NCBI GenBank assembly: GCA_947503365.1
Contig: CANNDT010000054.1
Coordinates: 1 to 29,460, forward strand
Length of the DNA: 29,460 nt
Origin: CANNDT01 sp945876205
GTDB taxonomy: Bacteria > Acidobacteriota > Vicinamibacteria > Vicinamibacterales > UBA2999
Direction: 5' to 3'
Of the stretch, positions 25,922 to 29,460 are shown piece after piece. Made by a program: the position numbers and the translations under genes. The number at the start of each line of letters is the position of its first letter. The first letter of the stretch is position 1. The notes under the pieces were generated by a model that had not been told where the DNA came from, did no database searches, and saw only the letters and a program-made list of their open reading frames with translations.

Positions 25922-26404
25922 TTATTTCACGTCCAGGAGTTCGACGTCGAACAGCAGCGTGGCGTTGGGCGGAATGACGCCACCCGCGCCGCGTGCGCCG
26001 TAGCCCATGTCTGGCGGAATCGTCAGGGTGCGCTGGCCGCCGACCTTCATGCCCGCGACGCCGTCATCCCATCCGCGAATCACCTCGCCGCCGCCAAGGC
26101 GGAAGGAGAACGGCTCGTTGCGGTCGCGCGAGCTGTCGAACTTCGTGCCCTTCTTGTCGCCCTTCGAAGGGTCGTAGAGCCAGCCCGTGTAATGCACCGT
26201 CACCTGCCGTCCTGACTGCGCTTCAGCGCCGGTCCCGGCCTTCCCATCCTGCTTCACCAACTGCGTCACGTTCGACTCGGCCACCGTTCCTCCAGATTCC
26301 GTGCTACCGCCGCAACCCGCGACGAGAAAAAACACAGGCCACAGAGTCACGGAGACACAGAGCCTGATCAGCTTCTCTCTGCGTCTCCGTGTCTGGTACC
26401 CCAC
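25922..26404 (-). CDS. FKBP-type peptidyl-prolyl isomerase lipoprotein
   Basis: Encodes 160 residues from the GTG at 26404. The ATG at 26497 is in frame but adds about 31 residues that do not look like a signal peptide. From 26404 the start is a basic head (TRRRREK), a hydrophobic stretch and the lipobox LVAGC, so this is a lipoprotein. The FKBP domain shows VTVHYTGWLYD, FDSSRDRNEPFSF, VIRGWDDGVAGMKVGGQR, and GYGARGAGGVIPPNATLLFDVELL, all typical. It should assist folding in the periplasm. The signal sequence is encoded by one arm of an inverted repeat (26349-26390). The rlmD-like gene follows directly. Confidence 0.9.
   Translation of the reverse strand: MGYQTRRRREKLIRLCVSVTLWPVFFLVAGCGGSTESGGTVAESNVTQLVKQDGKAGTGAEAQSGRQVTVHYTGWLYDPSKGDKKGTKFDSSRDRNEPFSFRLGGGEVIRGWDDGVAGMKVGGQRTLTIPPDMGYGARGAGGVIPPNATLLFDVELLDVK
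26349..26390. repeat. Inverted repeat encoding part of the FKBP signal peptide
   Basis: ACGGAGACACAGAG (26349-26362) and CTCTGCGTCTCCGT (26377-26390) are reverse complements with one mismatch, around a 14-base spacer. A further partial copy of the arm (ACAGAGTCACGG) precedes it at 26341. It lies wholly in the frame of the FKBP lipoprotein. Confidence 0.75.
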
Positions 26405-26466
26405 CGCGCAGGCGTGCGCGGCGGGGGCCCCGCCCTGAGTGGCCCGTGGCTGTGATAAGCGTCCCA

Positions 26467-26831
26467 TTAACGGGCTCCCGTATGCGAAATCCGCCATATG
26501 CGTCCCCTTACATCGTCTGATACCAGGATCGAGCCGTCTCGATCCTGCGCGAGGCCCACGGGCCGATGAGCCGCGTCGTTCTGCCTCATGATCTGTGCTT
26601 TTCCCGGAAAGCCGCTGGCAAACACGCGGTCGGCGCCGGCGGGGCTATCGCCTTTGAACAGCACGAAGCGCACGTTGTAGCCGTCCAATCGGCCGCGATC
26701 GCTGCGCAGAATCCGGCGGGCAGCGTCAGGCCGCCATTGCCTGGATCGCAGGGACCCTTCTTTGGCTGCTGCTGCGCCCAGACCGCGGCGCCCGCCAGCA
26801 CGAGGGCCAGAGCTGTCAGAGTGTGTTTCAT
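26467..26831 (-). pseudogene. Remnant of a sorbosone/PQQ-type sugar dehydrogenase gene
   Basis: The 5' part starts at an ATG with AAGGTG upstream, encodes a signal peptide (ALALVLAGAAVWAQ) and then LTLPAGFCAAIAAD, the normal beginning of the mature enzyme. Near 26700 the homology jumps into another frame and to the far end of the protein: LDGYNVRFVLFKGDSPAGAD, later GLAQDRDGSILVSDD and GRIWRI, up to a TAA at 26467. The central several hundred residues of the propeller are missing. This is an internal deletion with frameshift, so no enzyme is made. A TATAAT-like box at 26855-26860 may be its old promoter. Confidence 0.82.
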
Positions 26832-26854
26832 CGAAGCACCTTGAATTCCACTGG

Positions 26855-26860
26855 ATTATA
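26855..26860 (-). promoter_or_regulatory. Possible -10 box of the dehydrogenase remnant
   Basis: The minus strand reads TATAAT 24 bases before the ATG of the remnant. No good -35 hexamer is visible at the usual distance. Confidence 0.3.
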
Positions 26861-26980
26861 CGTGGCATCAGATTGCTGTTCGTCCCAGGGCGACACGAAC
26901 GGTGCGGTTGAGCCAGGTTTCGCGCAGCGAAGGAGCTTCTGCACGACGCGGCGGTGGCACAATAGCCCCGGGAGGCTCTT

Positions 26981-28750
26981 GTGGCTCTACGCCGCGCGGT
27001 TCGTTTTGTGTTCTCGCTCATCGCCATCGCGGTCCTGATCTCGGTGGCCGGCATCGTCTTTCTCTATTTCGCGCTGTCACGCGGCCCCTCGGTGCCCGAG
27101 CAGTCCATTCTCGTTCTCAGGCCCGGCGGGGAGCTCAACGAGACTCTTCCCGACGATGTGGTCGGGCAGTTCCTGGGGCGGGACACGTCCACCGTGCGCG
27201 GCCTCGTGCGAAGCCTGCAGATGGCGAAGCGCGACCCGCGCATTCGAACGGTGCTCTTGATGCCGTCGACGCTCGAGTCGCCGTTCTGGGGAAAAGTGCA
27301 GGAGCTGCGCGACGCGATCATCGACTTCCGCCAGTCGGGGAAGAAGGTCATCGCGTTTCTCGAGTACGGCGGCGACCGCGAGTACTACCTCGCGACCGCG
27401 GCCGACCGCATCTTCCTGATGCCGACGAGCCCGCTCGATCTGACCGGCGTGGCCTCGTACGAGGTCTTCCTCCGCGGCGCGTTTGACAAGGCCGGCGCCT
27501 ATCCCGATTTCGTTCACATCGGCGAGTACAAGACCGCGGTGAATCAGCTCACCGAAAAGGGATTCACGCCGGCGCATCGCGAGATGTCGGAATCGCTCAA
27601 CCGCGACACCTACGACCAGCTCGTGCGCGGTATCGCGATGGCCAGAAAGAAGACGGAAAGCGAAGTGCGCGCGTTGATTGACCAGGGGCCGTTCTCGCCC
27701 GAGGACGCGCTGCGCGGGGGGCTGATCGACGATCTCGCGTACCTGGATCAGGTGGACGATCGCGTCCCGGAGATGCGTCTCGCATCCGGTGGTGATGCCC
27801 GTCGCGTCGAAGGCGCCGACTACGAGCGTATCAGCCCGCGGTCGGTCGGCATCCGTCCGCGGTCCAAGATCGCGGTGCTCTATGCCGTGGGCGTCATCGC
27901 GTCGGGAAAGAGCAGCTCCGATCCGATCAACGGTGGCGTGGTCGGCTCCGACACGCTCGTCGAGCAGATTCGGCAGGTGCGTGCGGACGATTCGGTCAAG
28001 GCGATCGTGCTTCGCATCGACAGCCCCGGCGGCTCGTCGGTGGCATCCGACGTGATCTGGCGCGAGCTGATGATCACCCGAGATGAAAAGCCGTCGAGGC
28101 CGCTGATTACGTCGATGTCGGACCTCGCGGCGTCAGGCGGGTACTACATCGCCGTGCCCGGCCAGGTGATCGTGGCGCAGCCCGGGACGTTGACCGGCTC
28201 GATTGGCGTCTTCTCTGGCAAGTTCGTGATCGACGGGACGCTGGCCAAGGTGGGGGTCAACACCGCCACCATCACCTCAGGCGCGAATGCCGACATCAAC
28301 TCGCCGTTCTCGCGCTTCACGCCCGATCAGCAGGCGCGGCTGATGCATTACATGCAGGGCTTCTACGACAACTTTGTGAAGAAGGTGGCGGACGGCCGCC
28401 ACACGACCCCGGAGCGTATCCATGCGTTAGCCCAGGGCCGGGTGTGGACGGGCCAGCAGGCAAAGGACAACGGCCTGGTCGACATGCTGGGCGGCCTCGA
28501 CACCGCCGTTGCGGTCGCGAAGATGCGCGCCAAGATTCCCGCGGACGAAGACGTGGAGCTCGTGGCGTACCCGCCGCGGCGCAGCTTCTACGAGGCGTTG
28601 ACGGACCAGTTCCGCTCGTCGAGCTTCAGTGCGTGGGGCGTGCTGGCCGGAGGCGCGGAGGGAAGGGCGATTGCGGCGCTCACCGCACCGGTACGTCTGT
28701 TCCGGCGCGGCGAGCCCCTGGCGCTGATGCCATTCGCGTTCGTCAGGTGA
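26981..28750 (+). CDS. sppA: Signal peptide peptidase SppA, 67K type
   Basis: Encodes 589 residues from a GTG with GGGAGG 7 bases upstream. One N-terminal membrane helix (about 9-31) anchors it, and two SppA/ClpP-like domains follow. The catalytic Lys184 is in HIGEYKTAVNQL in the first domain and Ser385 in DLAASGGYYIA in the second, matching the Lys/Ser dyad of the E. coli long form. It degrades cleaved signal peptides in the membrane. A hairpin spans its stop codon and the gap to the convergent PEBP gene. Confidence 0.95.
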   Translation: MALRRAVRFVFSLIAIAVLISVAGIVFLYFALSRGPSVPEQSILVLRPGGELNETLPDDVVGQFLGRDTSTVRGLVRSLQMAKRDPRIRTVLLMPSTLESPFWGKVQELRDAIIDFRQSGKKVIAFLEYGGDREYYLATAADRIFLMPTSPLDLTGVASYEVFLRGAFDKAGAYPDFVHIGEYKTAVNQLTEKGFTPAHREMSESLNRDTYDQLVRGIAMARKKTESEVRALIDQGPFSPEDALRGGLIDDLAYLDQVDDRVPEMRLASGGDARRVEGADYERISPRSVGIRPRSKIAVLYAVGVIASGKSSSDPINGGVVGSDTLVEQIRQVRADDSVKAIVLRIDSPGGSSVASDVIWRELMITRDEKPSRPLITSMSDLAASGGYYIAVPGQVIVAQPGTLTGSIGVFSGKFVIDGTLAKVGVNTATITSGANADINSPFSRFTPDQQARLMHYMQGFYDNFVKKVADGRHTTPERIHALAQGRVWTGQQAKDNGLVDMLGGLDTAVAVAKMRAKIPADEDVELVAYPPRRSFYEALTDQFRSSSFSAWGVLAGGAEGRAIAALTAPVRLFRRGEPLALMPFAFVR

Positions 28751-28766
28751 GCGGTCGCGCCGCTCA
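28748..28766. terminator. Hairpin between convergent sppA and PEBP genes
   Basis: TGAGCGG (28748-28754) pairs with CCGCTCA (28760-28766) around a 5-base loop. The TGA is the sppA stop codon, and the PEBP gene stop begins at 28770. There is no T-run; bidirectional use is plausible. Confidence 0.45.
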
Positions 28767-28769
28767 GGG

Positions 28770-29360
28770 TCAGTTCGGCTTGACGAACAGACCGACGAGA
28801 CCGGCCGTGCCCTTCGCGTGAGACATGGCCGGCGCCGGCGGAACGATCTTCGCCTGCAGTTCCTCGCGCGTCAGGCCGGCCGGCAGTTCCTTGGGATCGA
28901 TGTCAGTGGCGATGAGCACGAACGTGTAGTGGTGGGGCGTCCCGGGCGGCGTGCACGGTCCTGAGTAGTTGCCGACACCCTGCGTGCTCTTGCCGCCGAC
29001 ATACTTGTCCGATGGCTTGCTGACTTCGCCTTCGGCAAAGCCGGTGACCGAGGCCGGAATCCCGTAGGCCACCCAGTGGTGCACACCCGCGCCGCCGCGA
29101 CCTTCCGGATCCTCCATCAGGATCGCGAAGCTCTTGGTCCCCTCGGGCACGCCCGTCCACGACAGCTGCGGCGACACGTTCTCGCCGACGCAGTTGGGAT
29201 TGGCGGGGTTACTGTTGGCAGTCTTGCGCGGCATCATCTGCCCATCCTTGAAGCTCGTCGACGTCAGGGTAAAGGGCCCCTGCGCCATCGCACTGCTGGC
29301 GCACGCCAGGCTGATCGCGCCGGCCGCGAGCGCGCTCCGAAAATATCGTGTTGAAACCAT
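28770..29360 (-). CDS. Secreted PEBP/YbhB-family protein
   Basis: Encodes 196 residues from the ATG at 29360, which has GGAGAA at suitable distance; the ATG at 29375 has none. Residues 1-27 are a signal peptide ending ASSAMAQ. The phosphatidylethanolamine-binding (Raf kinase inhibitor-like) fold is shown by VSPQLSWTGVPEGTKSFAIL, MEDPEGRGGAGVHHWVAYGIP, and YSGPCTPPGTPHHYTFVLIATD. The family binds anionic ligands; the bacterial role is unknown. It is convergent with sppA. Confidence 0.93.
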   Translation of the reverse strand: MVSTRYFRSALAAGAISLACASSAMAQGPFTLTSTSFKDGQMMPRKTANSNPANPNCVGENVSPQLSWTGVPEGTKSFAILMEDPEGRGGAGVHHWVAYGIPASVTGFAEGEVSKPSDKYVGGKSTQGVGNYSGPCTPPGTPHHYTFVLIATDIDPKELPAGLTREELQAKIVPPAPAMSHAKGTAGLVGLFVKPN

Positions 29361-29460
29361 GAGCGTTTTCTCCATAAAGGACGCAGCGGAACGTGTAATT
29401 GCCAGATTGTATTCGAGACGCGCGCCGCGGGCATGTCGACCTGCGGCCGCCGACTCCGCA

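Noticed and set aside
26951..26980. TGGCACAATAGCC before sppA as a sigma54 promoter
   Set aside because: The -24 half TGGCAC is present, but no TTGC -12 element lies at the required distance.

Overview
The window is GC-rich (roughly two thirds G+C by eye) bacterial chromosome. Several things suggest an acidobacterium, most likely of the Vicinamibacteria type, though I cannot test this: secreted YVTN and TolB-type propellers, detached pieces of Ser/Thr-kinase receptors, many lipoproteins, short palindromes and tandem repeats between and inside genes, and Ala/Pro/Lys-rich tails on housekeeping proteins. No phage, IS element, integrase or CRISPR array is visible, and no gap between genes exceeds about 300 bases.

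Left part (1-10.5 kb). The window opens with the 3' end of a probable YprB-like nuclease gene, then a lipoprotein and a secreted metallophosphoesterase on the plus strand. Facing them is a minus-strand housekeeping block, in transcription order tRNA-Leu(UAG), tig, clpP, clpX, lon, engB/ysxC, rho, rpmE: nascent-chain folding, two AAA+ proteases, ribosome assembly, transcription termination and a ribosomal protein. Tandem repeats separate the tRNA from tig and paired hairpins separate lon from engB.

Middle part (10.5-22.7 kb). This is the accessory section. It holds a small Cys-rich protein convergent with a solitary Dam-type methylase, then a c-di-GMP/signalling cluster: a split GGDEF protein with a degenerate active site but an intact RxxD I-site, an HD-GYP protein whose N-terminus is a piece of a Ser/Thr kinase, a single-domain response regulator, an NtrC-like regulator without a DNA-binding domain, and an HDOD protein. 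In the centre is a four-gene exosortase-type locus: a YVTN propeller interrupted by an amber codon, a small exosortase with its Cys/Arg/His triad, a membrane protein, and an ATPase resembling those of PEP-CTERM/exosortase loci. A Tat-type sugar isomerase-like protein and a 2OG-Fe(II) oxygenase follow.

Right part (22.7-29.46 kb). A minus-strand run contains a lipoprotein FKBP isomerase, an RlmD/RumA-type rRNA methyltransferase, a kinase-less TolB propeller and the HDOD gene. Upstream of it is the wreck of a sorbosone/sugar dehydrogenase gene. Divergent from these are the SppA signal-peptide peptidase and a convergent secreted PEBP-family protein.

The most unusual signals are: (i) a palindromic element present twice in the same methyltransferase gene, in two reading frames, with a compensatory base-pair change, and again in a third gene and between genes; (ii) the exosortase mini-locus with the amber codon at the Tyr of a YVTN motif; (iii) the kinase-remnant/HD-GYP chimera; and (iv) the split c-di-GMP protein that looks like a receptor rather than an enzyme.
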